A stretch of DNA of 64,000 bases. Origin: Dermatophagoides farinae (Eukaryota; Arthropoda; Arachnida; Sarcoptiformes; Pyroglyphidae). Shown here piece by piece: positions 1 to 11,177 of the stretch. Under the pieces are notes generated by a model. It had not been told where the DNA came from. It saw only the letters and a program-made list of their open reading frames with translations, and ran no database searches. Both the position numbers and the translations under genes were made by a program. Every line of letters starts with the position of its first letter. The first letter of the stretch is position 1. The stretch spans positions 3,665,001 to 3,729,000 of the forward strand of contig NC_134684.1 in NCBI RefSeq assembly GCF_024713945.1, in the 5' to 3' direction.

Positions 1-134
1 GTGAAATAGCTGGTGTTGTTTCCATTTTCAAATCGTTTTATCAAATTTTATTTATTCCGATGTTTTGACAACGAAATAATAATGTGGTTATATTTTTGCA
101 CAGCAGGCGCTCATTCATTAATTGTTGTAGTGAT

Positions 135-144
135 ATCACGTGAT
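135..144. promoter_or_regulatory. Palindromic E-box upstream of NDUFB7
   Basis: A perfect 10-bp palindrome, ATCACGTGAT, contains the CACGTG core bound by bHLH-zip factors of the USF/MYC/TFE type. It lies 137 bp before the NDUFB7 start codon, a plausible proximal promoter position. Function is inferred from motif and position only. Confidence 0.35.
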
Positions 145-280
145 GATCATCGATAGTTGATCAATCGATTGTTATAAAGTGTTGTGACTTTGTTGACTTT
201 TTTTTTGTTATAGTATTCAGGCTGATTCGTTTCCACATTTGTTAACCGGGTACGAATTGAATCAAGAAAAAAAAACCACA

Positions 281-741
281 ATGGGAAATATTGGATTGAC
301 AAAAGATCATATGAGTTTGGAAAAATATACGTTTCCATATCTACGCAAAGATAATTATCCATCGGATCGTGTTGAATCACCATACGATCCATTAGAAGGA
401 TTTCCAAATGGCCGTAAAACTCGAGGTAAGGTTACAGTATTTTATATAATCATCATCATTTTTGAATAATTTTTGTTTTGTTTTATTTTCAAGTCATGAT
501 CGCCACCCAAGAAGAAATGGATTCAGCAAAAGTGCATCCAAAATATCGTGATTATTGTGCACATAAATATATTGAATATCAAGCTTGTTTGAAAAATAAT
601 CGTCCATTTTATTGGCGATGTAAACATGAACGTCATGAATATGCGGAATGTGAATTTGAAGATGCCGTTATACGAATGAAAGAATGGGAAAGAGAACGTC
701 GTCTTAAGGAACGGGAAAAAAGACAAGCAAGAAATCTTTGA
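281..741 (+). CDS. NDUFB7: NADH dehydrogenase (complex I) beta subcomplex subunit 7
   Basis: Accessory subunit of mitochondrial complex I, located on the intermembrane-space side. Two exons, 281-425 and 494-741, are joined by a 68-nt GT..AG intron and give 130 residues, against 137 in human. The twin CX9C pair that defines this CHCH protein is complete (CAHKYIEYQAC and CKHERHEYAEC), followed by the usual Arg/Glu-rich C-terminal helix. The ATG at 281 is chosen because the protein then begins MGNIG; Gly2 matches the N-myristoylated start known for this subunit. The frame is open upstream to 239 but has no other ATG. A poly(A) signal AATAAA lies at 819-824. Confidence 0.95.
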
Positions 742-1315
742 AACAAATTGAAATTGGATCATTAATCAAATTATTGAATTTTGAATGTATGTGTGTAGTG
801 TAAAAGAATTTTACTTGTAATAAACAAAAATTAAAAAAAAAACAAATTGTATTTGTAATTGAATTGAAATAAAATTAAAATTAAATCCAGAAACAAGACG
901 AAGAAATTCTAATGAGAAAAGTTTTTTCAGAAAAATATTTTCTAGAAAAATTTCTCATTCTCATAATTTGAAGCTAGTGTTTTTCACGAAATAAAATATC
1001 GATCGAAATTGAATTTTCAAATGGAATGATTGATCTTATCATCAACATCATCATCATTTCATTTATGTTGCTACGCGTGTAACGTAATGCAAAACGGTAT
1101 GTGTAAAATATACAATTTCAAATACAACCAAACAAACAAACATCAGACAAACATCGCTCTATGTGGTAACAAGTTGTATTAAAATCAAGGACAACGGGGA
1201 TTTCACTTATTGCCACTGGCGTTTTGATTAATCAATGGTTATATTGAACATTCGTATACGTTTTTAACATTGTATCCAATATTTTTTTTTTGTCGCTATT
1301 TGAAAATCAAACAAT
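742..1315. other. Intergenic: NDUFB7 3' end and OXCT1 upstream region
   Basis: Holds the NDUFB7 3'UTR with its AATAAA at 819-824, then AT-rich spacer and the presumed OXCT1 promoter. I see no gene, RNA or mobile element here. Confidence 0.6.
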
Positions 1316-2905
1316 ATGACTGGTCAATTTCGATTGTTGACAATAAAAACATCGATTATTAGATCGTTTTCATTTCGATCGTATTCGAAAAGTCAACAAC
1401 AATTTTCTAAAATTGTTTCCAATGCCGAAGAAGCTGTCAAAAATATTCCCGATGGTTCACGATTAATGGTCGGTGGTTTTGGCCTATGTGGTATACCGGA
1501 AAACAGTATTCGTGCTTTGGCCAAATTGAATAAACAACGATTGACTGTCATATCGAACAATGGTGGTATTGATGATAAAGGTTTAGGTCAATTATTACTA
1601 AATAAACAATTGAAACGTATTATCGGTTCGTATGTTGGTGAAAATCGAGAATTAGAACGACAATATCTGAATGGTGAAGTGGAAATTGAATTCGTACCAC
1701 AAGGTACGCTTGCCGAACGAATACGAGCACGAGCGGCTGGAATTCCTGCATTTTTCACGCCAACTGGCCATAATACACAGATTCATCTGGGCGGTGTTCC
1801 CATACGTTATAATCCGGATAAAACGGTGGCCGAATTAAGTCGACCGAAAGAGGAAAGAATTTTCAATGGGAAACCATTCATAATGGAAGAAGCATTGACA
1901 GCCGATTATGCATTGATTAAGGCATGGAAAGCTGATCATGAGGGAAATGTTGTTTTTCGTAAGACAACTGCCAACTTTAATATTCCAATGTGTAAAGCAG
2001 CTGATCATTCGATCGTAGAGGTGGAAGAAATTGTCGATGTTGGGGAATTGAATCCTGAACATATTCATGTACCATCAATTTATGTGAAAACAATTTTCAA
2101 AGGAGAACATTTTGAGAAACCGATTGAAAAAATGATATTCCGTGAAGAAGGTTCAGGTGGAACATCGAAACTTGATACAGTTCGTGAACGGATAGCCCGA
2201 CGAGCAGTTTTAGAACTTCAAAATGGGATGTATGTTAATCTTGGTATTGGTATGCCCGTTTTAGTTGCAAATTATCTGCCCGAAAACATGAAAATCACAT
2301 TCCATAGTGAGAATGGCATTCTAGGAATGGGTCCATATCCATTAAAATCGGAAATCGATCCAGATCTAATTAATGCGGCAAAAGAACCAGTAACATCTAT
2401 TCCCGGTACATCATATACATCATCCGATGAATCGTTTGCCATTATTCGTGGTGGTCATCTTGATGTGACCATGTTGGGCGCCATGCAGGTAGGATTCTTT
2501 TTTTACAGATCTTAAATGCTAAAATCAGAATCCATTTTCTTTATGTTCAAGGTATCACAATATGGTGATTTAGCCAATTGGATGATTCCAGGTAAACTGG
2601 TCAAAGGAATGGGCGGTGCTATGGATCTAGTTTCATCACATGTATCCGGAACTCGTGTTGTAGTCACAATGGAACATAATAGTAAAAATGGTGAATCGAA
2701 AATTGTCTCCAAATGTTCATTACCGTTGACTGGACAGAATTGTGTCGATACAATCATAACGGAAAAGGCCGTTTTTCGTGTCCACCCTGAAGATGGACTA
2801 ACTTTAATCGAAATAGCCGATGATCAAACTGTACAAACAGTGACCGATGCTACTGCTGCGAACTTTAAAATTGCTTCCGATCTTAAACCTATGCAACAAG
2901 TTTGA
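1316..2905 (+). CDS. OXCT1: Succinyl-CoA:3-ketoacid coenzyme A transferase, mitochondrial
   Basis: SCOT moves CoA from succinyl-CoA to acetoacetate, the committing step of ketone-body use in the mitochondrial matrix. Exons 1316-2488 and 2552-2905 (63-nt intron, splice phase 0) give 508 residues; human has 520. The first 25 or so residues are rich in Arg, Ser and Phe with no acidic residue, as in a matrix-targeting presequence. The alpha half starts near residue 30 ([11 protein letters not shown]) and the beta half near 280. The catalytic glutamate is in SENGILG, at about residue 332. The splice joins GAMQ to [10 protein letters not shown], a continuous family motif. The gene is tail-to-tail with DGKE, with 100 bp between stop codons. 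Confidence 0.96.
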
Positions 2906-2989
2906 ATGAAAAATATTTTATTTTTTTTAAGGAAAAACCAACAAAAAAAAGAATCAAATCCAAACAAAAAATGCTAATTTCGAAAAAAC

Positions 2990-2995
2990 AATAAA
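2990..2995 (+). terminator. Poly(A) signal of OXCT1
   Basis: AATAAA 85 bp after the OXCT1 stop codon and only about 10 bp before the stop codon of the opposite-strand DGKE gene. The two 3' ends probably overlap in the mature transcripts. Confidence 0.55.
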
Positions 2996-3005
2996 CAAGT
3001 GATGA

Positions 3006-4848
3006 TTACATAACATTTTGTAAAAGTTTTGCATGAGAATTCCATTTAATTTCCACCTTTGATGGTGGCTGTAACCATGGTTCACCATCAATTTGCATTG
3101 GTAAATGTTCATCGAGCCATAGTTTAACTTGACTAGCTTGACCAAGGAATATCGGTTTGGATAATCCCATCATAACTTGTCCAATATGAAATGAAGATGT
3201 GAGTCCAAGTATTTCCATTCGTGAATCATCAAAACGATTTATCTCGCCGACCATTCGAACACCGCCACCCCAACTTTGAATATTCAATACGACAATCGAT
3301 TCTAATTCGGGCAAACAAACATTTTCGCCATCCAATTCAAGACGAATTTTTGTCTGCAAATTTTTACATCTTCTTTCCCATAAATCTTTCGTGCCGAATG
3401 TAAAATAGATGAACTTGTTGATGAATGTATTGCTGAAATTGGAAATGAAAATAAAATGAATAAATAAAATACCAAAAACTGAAAAATAATACCTGAATAA
3501 GAAATTATAAATTTTTGATTTTCTTGTTTGATGAAAATTCAATGCTACCAATGCATCAACACCGATGGAGAAATAATTATACATGAAAAGATTTCGATTA
3601 CCCAATGGCATAATTGATCGTGGAATTCTTAATGATTCAATTAAAAGATTATATGATCGATGATAGTAATCAATCTGTTCAATTTCGATTGACCATCGAT
3701 CCAATTTAATTGGACGAGCATTATAAACTGATTGAATGATCTCATGATGGTTGACATTTGAAGCTGAATCGAAAATATCCGACCAGCCAAGTACTCGAGC
3801 CAAATCATTTCCAGTTCCAAGTGGAAAAATGGCCACCAAAGGTGATGGATTCAATTTTAATTGATGAATAGTGTTCAATACCCAGCCAATGGTTCCATCA
3901 CCACCTGCAACCAATATTCGAACGGTAATGTTTTTAGGCAACATTCGACACATTTGTAGACTTAGCTCCAACAGGTTGGACTTATCACTCAAATCGATCA
4001 CTTGTAATGGATTCAAAATGGGCAGAAATTTTGATAAAATAGTACCGGCATCATTGTTACCGGATTTTCGGTTAGCAATCACTAATAATGGTGACCATTT
4101 GGGTTCTTTGCTGGAGAAATCTCGAATCTCATCCAATGCAATAGCTTTACCCTGTGATGTTGTCCATACTCTACGATGAATAATATAATGTGGTGGTATG
4201 ATCAGATAACGGTATTTACCAAAATCACAGCTTCCTTCGATTTCGTTATTCGAATCTGATTTATGAAAACAATTTTCATGTACTGTTCGTTGACACCAAC
4301 AACAACGATAATGATATAATGTATGTTCGGCCATCGATGTGTCACCAGATTCTTTTCCCATCATTTCATCATCTTCCTCACAATATCGATGACAAATGAA
4401 ACATTTTGAATGTGATGGAATGTTTCCATGTACCCAATGATGTTTGAATTGATTTGAATTTTCTTTAGTGCGTGATATCGAAACACGTTTACAATGACTA
4501 AGTGGTTCGAGTATCGAATTTCTTTCGGAACTTTTCATCAGATGAAAATATTTAGATCGTGTTACATGATCATAGCATTGAAAATCTAAACAAACACCAC
4601 AAGAATCACAGTACATTGCATCAACTATTAATGAACGACATAGGCAGCAAGTTGATGCTCGATGTGTTAAACATTGTATTAAGGCTCCATTGATGAGCAC
4701 GGATACCATTCCAACTGGCCGGTATAACACGAATCTGTTGTTCACGTGTATGACGCCAGAATTTAAGTAGTAACCAAACAGTGGTGATAAAACCAGCAAA
4801 AATAGGAATCTGATAATACCAGACATTGAAATTATCGAATGATAACAT
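3006..4848 (-). CDS. DGKE: Diacylglycerol kinase epsilon-like (single +1 frame break near the N-terminus)
   Basis: Phosphorylates diacylglycerol to phosphatidic acid at membranes. Reading from the ATG at 4848: a hydrophobic anchor (about residues 13-30), a basic stretch, then the first C1 domain, whose His-x-Trp lies in this frame while its Cys residues (CCLC...CDSC) lie in the +1 frame. A single +1 step in the interval about 4683-4645 joins them, giving about 593 residues; human DGKE has 567. Downstream follow a second C1 domain (HHWVHGNIP...RCCWCQRTVH), the catalytic domain with GGDGT near residue 315 and LGTGNDLAR, and the accessory domain ending MQIDGEPW. A 60-nt in-frame intron spans 3433-3492. 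The anchor plus two C1 domains and the absence of other modules indicate the epsilon type. An ATG at 4826 in the second frame would avoid the shift but would lose the conserved anchor and His-x-Trp. Confidence 0.88.
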
Positions 4849-5371
4849 GTTTAATACAGAATCATAACCAAAATGAATGAAATAATAACGAAATGGACGA
4901 TAACGATATGTAATCGAATGTCGTTTAATAAGATTACCTTGACGATTATCACAAAGACAAATTTTAATTTAATTATCAATGATAATGAAAGAATAATGAT
5001 TTTTTACTTTGGTTTTTATGCCTTTTGGAATCGTTTTCAATATCTTCGCAATTGGATAGAATGGAAAATCGAAAATTGATTGTTGGTATCCAATTATGGA
5101 ACATGATGATTATTTATAAACATTACTCACATCATTTAAGATGATTCAAGTTATTGATGATGATGATGATGATGACATTTTTAAGAAAAAAAAACATTTA
5201 CCTGCTGTTTCATTATGCAATATGATTGGAAAATCTAAAAGAAAAAGTTTCCCTAAATACCAGAAAAATAGTTTCCGGAAATTTAAAAATTCGAATTTTT
5301 ATTCTATACAAATGATTACAATTGAAATCTAATAATTATGATCATGATTTATTATCAATGATTATTATTGT
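4849..5371. other. Intergenic: DGKE upstream and DHODH 3' region
   Basis: Separates two minus-strand genes. It carries a short (GAT)n run near 5155-5176 and AT-rich sequence that must include the DGKE promoter and the DHODH 3'UTR. No additional gene is evident. Confidence 0.5.
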
Positions 5372-6913
5372 TTAGTTTTTTAAAGATTTAAAATCAGCAC
5401 CAATTGCATCGTTGACATTTTTGAATCCATCTTTCGCCAACATGTATGCCAATTCATATTTGACTTCACGAACGATGGGTGGTCCCTAATTCAAATGATA
5501 ACAACAACAAAAAATAATTGTAATTAAAAATTGGACAAATATTTTCTCGGAAAAAAATTCTTACAAAATAAATCATCGATGTATAAAGTTGTACCATAGA
5601 TGCACCGGCTTTTATTTTTTCATATGCATCTAATCCGGTTTCAATGCCGCCAACACCAATAATCGGTATTGATCCATTGGTCAGACGATACATTTTTCGT
5701 ATCATTTCGGTGGATAATTTTCGCAATGGTGGACCACTTAAACCGCCTTCTTCTTTTACCAGTCTTGCTGGGCTTTTTAAATCTGCAGGTCGTGTAATAG
5801 TCGTATTCGATATGATCATACCATCAATTTGGCCATGTGTTTGAGTTTCATTCGAATATTTAAGCATAATTTTCCCGATATCATTAATTTGTTCATCATT
5901 TAAATCGGGTGAAAATTTCACCAATAATGGTTTACGCAACTGATTTTTCTGTTCTAATTCTTTTTTCACACGAAGCACACGATCCAATAATTTGTTCAAT
6001 TGATCTTTACCTTCTAAATTTCTTAGATTAGGCGTGTTTGGACTGGAAATGTTGATGACAAAATATTTAATTTCATTTTTAACATGAAATCTTTGCAGTC
6101 CGATGATATAATCTTGGATTTTATCTTCAGTGAGTTTATTTGCACCAAGATTAAGGCCAACGATAATGTTTTGTTTATCAATAATGGATTCTTGACGTGA
6201 TAGATTCGTTTCCATTCGATCATGGCCATAATTATTAAATCCATAACGATTGATGACAGCACGATCTTTTGAAAGACGAAAAACTCGTGGCAAGAAATTG
6301 CCTTTTTGAGGTTCCGGTGTTACGGTTCCGATCTCAAGAAATCCGAAACCAAATCCGGATAAACTTTTGATGGCTTCACCATTTTTATCGAATCCGGCTG
6401 CCAATCCAACGGGATTATCGAATTCAATATTCCATAATTTTGTTTTCTATAAAGATCAACAACAACAACAAAAACAATCTTATTTCAAGTAAATGTGATG
6501 GATGATGATTGTGGTCATTTACCAGAATGGGCTTGATATCCTTATCTTCGGGTATTCGTGGAACTAATCCTACACGAGCGGCTGTAATGGCAACAATATG
6601 TGATTTTTCTGCATCCGGATACATTAGATGAATAATAGGTATAACATGACGACTCCATAAACGATAATCACCATGATACAAATTATAGCCTATGACAAAT
6701 AAAATTAATTATTAATTATCAATCATCAATCAGTCAATTTATATTCGATTTGATTATACTGACCGTAAAAACAGACGGTAGCACCCAGGCCGACGGTTAC
6801 CAATGATTTTAATTTCTAAAAAACAATTGCAAATACACATAAACATTGATTATTTTGTGAACAAGTAACAATTAACCAAAAAAAAAAAAAACCAACCAAC
6901 CAACCTTCGACAT
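5372..6913 (-). CDS. DHODH: Dihydroorotate dehydrogenase (quinone), mitochondrial
   Basis: Class 2 enzyme of the inner mitochondrial membrane that oxidises dihydroorotate to orotate and passes electrons to ubiquinone, the fourth step of pyrimidine synthesis. Five exons in gene order: 6913-6905, 6815-6764, 6689-6523, 6446-5565 and 5485-5372, with introns of 74-89 nt. The product is 407 residues; human has 395. A transmembrane helix lies at about residues 7-19. FMN-site motifs include GLAAGFDKNG and GVGGIETG. The catalytic serine is in NISSPNTPNL, at about residue 211. The C-terminus DAIGAD is typical. The first coding exon encodes only Met-Ser-Lys. The gene is head-to-head with METTL4. Confidence 0.95.
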
Positions 6914-7386
6914 AATTTTTTAAAAAAATTCGAACACGATCATCATTGGTGATATGGTCACATGTGGTACCGTACTATATGGATAATCCATTGTTTATAA
7001 AAAAAACGCAAAAAATATCAATCAATCCTTTCATTTCTGCCATCTTTTCGCATGCACAAACAAACACAAACACACACACACACACACGCAAACAATATTG
7101 GCCGCGCTGATCAATAATTTTATGGCTCGTGTTCGACGATTTTGAGTTCAAGATGTCGCTCGTTTTTTAATTTTTTATAATAATAATAATAATAACAATC
7201 TTTAATTTTATCATCAAAAAGAAAAACTGTTTCATCATCATCATTAACACGATGAAATGAAAAATTGTTCCATAATTTGAGCATTGTTATTTGATTGTTG
7301 TTCTTCCTTTGTTCGAATTTTTTTTTTTTTTTTTTGAAGAATCATCAAGAATATTTCACCGCCAACAATATAACAAAATATGCTCA
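6914..7386. promoter_or_regulatory. Bidirectional promoter region of DHODH and METTL4
   Basis: The start codons of the two divergent genes lie 473 bp apart, so both promoters must be here unless there are distant leader exons. The stretch contains a (CA)n run at about 7069-7087, then a less AT-biased patch near 7100-7160 (GGCCGCGC, GTTCGACG), which is unusual for this window. No TATA box is obvious. Confidence 0.5.
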
Positions 7387-8968
7387 ATGTTCAACAACAA
7401 CAACAACAACCACCACCACCACCCACTAACGCCGCGTACGGCACAACAGCTACAAAATTTGATTGATTTCGAACAAAATGATTCCGGCTATATTGGTCTA
7501 TTCTTAAGACATCGACAAAATTTCGAATGGTTTGATAATGATTTTAATCGTCAAATTCATTATGAACTTAATCCAAAATTATTTGCCATCAATGAACCAT
7601 ATCTAATGAAAACAGAACGTGATTCATTGATGAAGTTAAAAAAATTGGATGAAGAATCAATCACCATTGATGATAAGAAAAAACCAAATGGAACATTACG
7701 GAAAAGGAAAAAAAATTTGGACAAAAAATTGGCTCTTTTGGATGGTAATTTTGGTTCAACAGAAGAAAAATTGATGGTCACTAATTTGATTGAAAAATAT
7801 CTTATCATTGACAACGATTGCAGTGGTAGCGGTGGTGGTGGCGGGAAAAAGAATGCAAAAAAAACATTGCTTAAATCGATCAATCTAAAGGAAATGAATT
7901 CCAATCTTGAAGCTCAATCATTTGTAGATTCATTATTCTGTAATCGTTTTGAATCACTCAATTATCGTACTAAATTACTTTGTAATCCATTCTCCAAAAC
8001 AATCAAAACTAAATTTGGTCTTTCGAATTTTCTTATTCCACCACGATGTTCATTTGCCGGTATCGATGTTATTGATGGTGTTAAAATGTTGACCCGTTAT
8101 CTGAAACGAACATCGATCGATACGACCAGTTCATCCAAATCATTAATATGTACCAGGAATCCATTCATATTTATCATGGATCCAGCATGGGATAATAATA
8201 AATCTGTAAAAAGAAAACGTACATATGAAACTGTTAGTCTTGATTATATGAGACGTCTTTGTCAAGAATCGAGAATTCTTTTGGACATAATTGACAGTCT
8301 AAAGCAATCATGTCCTAAACAGAAAATGTTGAAAAAAACATCATCATCATCATCATCATCGATTGTTTGTGCTATTTGGACAACAAATCTGGACAAAGAT
8401 TTTGTTATTGATGAAATGTTACCATTATTAAATCTACGATTATCACATGTACTTAAAATGGCATAAAGTAACCAAAATTGGTCTTCCGGTCAAAGTACAT
8501 GGTGGCCAAGAATATCTAATTTTGGCAACGAAATCATCAAAAAACAATAATAATGATGATCAAAAATCATCGATGAATCATAATAATAATAATAATCAAC
8601 ATCAAAACGGTATAATTGTATCGATACCATCGGCCATACATTCACATAAACCAAGTATATTGCCAATCATTCATCGTTTGTTTGATTTCAATCATCATAA
8701 TGATTCAGCTGATGTTCATCATGATCTAACATTACATTGTTCAATGTCTATGTCGAAATGTTCGAATGTTGAAGCTACAGCCACCGCTATTAAAAATGAT
8801 GATAATGATTCAAATAATCATTATTGGCTAGTTGCCAATGAATTTATCAATTATCTTTGTGGTATTGAATTGTTTGCCCGTTATTTACAAACAGGCTTTC
8901 ATTCAATCGGTTATGAATGTATTAAATTACAGAATGAAAAATTATTTGGACATAATGATGATTGTTGA
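7387..8968 (+). CDS. METTL4: METTL4-like MT-A70 family adenine N6-methyltransferase (one +1 frame break; DPAW at active site)
   Basis: MT-A70 family; METTL4 proteins methylate N6 of adenine in U2 snRNA (m6Am) and, in some reports, DNA. The first part runs from the ATG at 7387 through a poly-Asn/poly-His start and a low-complexity region to the family segment with FLIPP, then DPAWDNNKSVKR and an IWTTN strand. The second part continues in the +1 frame from about 8456 with KWHKVTKIG, AIHSHKP and ELFARYLQTGF, all METTL4 landmarks, to the stop at 8968. The join falls at CTTAAAATGG (8452-8461), where the alignment to METTL4 is gap-free if one base is skipped. Product about 526 residues, human 472. 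The catalytic DPPW reads DPAW, with one extra Asn before KSVKR, so activity is uncertain. A second ATG at 7380 opens a 28-codon overlapping frame. Confidence 0.87.
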
Positions 8969-9944
8969 TTGACTAACGGATTTCAGGTGTTTGTATGGTG
9001 CCTACATGATGTATTCATTTATTCATTCATTCATTCATTCATATAATAACTGTACGTTTGATTTACGATTATTGATTAATAAAATTTTTGTTGATTTCTC
9101 TTTTTTTTCAACCAAAAAAAAAAATAAAAAAAAATTGATTTTTCACCTTTTAAAAAAATTCACTTTTAAAATTGTGTTACGTCCTATTTGTATGGTCAAA
9201 GTATTTGTAGCGCGATGAGTTTTTTTTTTGGCACACAGAATTTTCCAGGGCCAAGTTGGAACCTGCACACAAACACACACACAACGTATGCTCGTGATGT
9301 GATTCCATATTTTTTTTCCAAAATTTTGGAATTAAAAATTTTTCCCGAAAAAAAAACAAAATCACGATTTATTGTGATCAATTGATGTAGAAATCAATTG
9401 TCTTTTTTTTAATCCAATAAACCGGATATATCAACAACAAGAAAAACGTTCTCTCATTGTGCCTGCTACCCAAATTTTATCATATATTCAATGACACTTG
9501 GTAATTTTTTTTTGTTTTTGTTTTTCATTTTTCAAAAAAAAAACAATGATAATGAATGAAAATTTTACTTCCAGATATACTTCCAATTTTTTTGTGATTG
9601 AGAATGCCAAAATCAAATTCAACGATCGAATGAATATATTTTGTTGTTTGGATATAAATGGTGAGAAATCCAGTTTTAATCAACCAGTTTTATATGATAT
9701 ATGCAACATCTTTATTTTTTTTTTTTTTTATTCGTGTTCAGATTTTTTTTCCTTCTAATTCAATTCGTAAATGCAAAAAAAAAGATATTTTAAATACTTG
9801 ATCATCATTACATTATCCAACTTGAATGGTTGCCTCTGATATTACTGTTCTGTTCTGTTTTGTTCGAATTTAAATTTTCAAACTGTATATATATACAGAC
9901 ATCAAGTCAACCCAAATGAATGATATGATGAACCAACCAAGTGG

Positions 9945-9953
9945 TTATATAAG
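9945..9953 (+). promoter_or_regulatory. TATA-like box, candidate vigilin promoter
   Basis: TTATATAAG stands in a relatively GC-balanced patch at the upstream edge of the presumed vigilin leader exon. No second core element is visible, so this is a weak call. Confidence 0.2.
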
Positions 9954-10983
9954 CCGATAAACCGGTAGCAAAATTTTAAATGAATTTTTTTTCCTTGACA
10001 ATTATACAAACGCCATAGTGTTTTGATGGGAAAAAGTATAAAACAACTTTCACCCTATGTGTCCAATTGTCATCATCATTATATTTATATATCTTGAATT
10101 ATTGATTATTGATAATCCATCAACCGATCATGAAGAAAGAACAAGAAAAAATGGCAAAACATACACCAATCTATTGATTCTTAGATATGTCGCTGTTTTG
10201 TTCGAAAGAAAAAAAAATCTTTAAATCCACATTGACCAACAAGAAGAGACGAAGTTAGAAAAAAAAATCGAACAAGAACCGGCTTACCACTGCCATCCGG
10301 TTTTGATCATTCACTCTTTTTCTATCTATTGTCAATTTGAATTCATTCGTTAATCCATCAATCAATCAATCAATCACCTAATCTATTCAGCCACTGGATG
10401 CAAACAGATCCAAACAAAGATTTCAAAGATTGTTTTTAGATAGTCAGTTGATATGAAAATATCACCTTTAATACCAGAAAATAGTAAGAGTGTGGTGGTT
10501 AGAAGAAATAATCTCTTTTTTTCAACCTGCAACAACCGTCTCTTTATTGCCATCTTTTTTTTCCTCTAAATATCATCGACATATCACAGCATATAACAGC
10601 AGCACACAGACACACAGATATTTAACTTTTTTTTTCGCCAAACACTAAAACGTCACCGCTAAAAACAACTATATAAAATAATAATAAAAAAAAACTAAAT
10701 TCAAGTTTTTTGCATCGTCGTTTTTTTTTAAAAAAAAAGAAGAATTTTCAACCAAACAATCATCATCATCATCTATATCCAAAACATATGTAGTGTTTGT
10801 TGTTTGTCGTTGCTACTACCTCGAACTATAACGACCAAGTACGACGATTATTATTATTATCATACATACACCGAACAACCATTTACTACTATACCAACCA
10901 TATAGACACTTGTAGCAAAATTGATTTAAACACATTTGTCTGATATACCAATGAAAAGACAAGTTTGAATGAAAGAAAAATAA

Positions 10984-11007
10984 AGAGAGAGAGAGAGAGA
11001 GAGAGAT
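10984..11007. repeat. (GA)n tract in vigilin leader
   Basis: An uninterrupted AG/GA dinucleotide run of 24 nt. A complementary (CT)n run follows 150 bp downstream at 11158-11177. Such tracts are GAGA-factor-type sites in arthropods; pairing of the two in RNA is also possible. Confidence 0.8.
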
Positions 11008-11157
11008 AGAGTCAACCTCGCACAGCAAAAAAAAAAAAACTAGATCCTCATCATCATCATCAGCAGATCATACACTGGCAAACCAAACCAAAACCAAACT
11101 ATCCTCGACAAACACAAATACCATCTCAATAAATATTAAAAAAAAAAAATTTATATC

Positions 11158-11177
11158 CTCTCTCTCTCTCTCTCTCT
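11158..11177. repeat. (CT)n tract in vigilin leader
   Basis: A 20-nt CT run, complementary to the (GA)n tract at 10984-11007 and about 90 bp before the candidate leader splice donor at 11268. Confidence 0.8.

Noticed and set aside
2489-2551. OXCT1 premature stop at 2513-2515
   Set aside because: Lies inside a 63-nt GT..AG intron.
4621-4826. DGKE starting at the ATG at 4826 with no frame change
   Set aside because: That frame is open and has a hydrophobic start, but it lacks the basic stretch and His-x-Trp that match the DGKE N-terminus, which are in the other frame. Kept only as an alternative.
7291-7386. Upstream extension of METTL4
   Set aside because: The frame is open to 7291 but begins without ATG and reads poly-Phe from a T run; the first in-frame ATG is at 7387.
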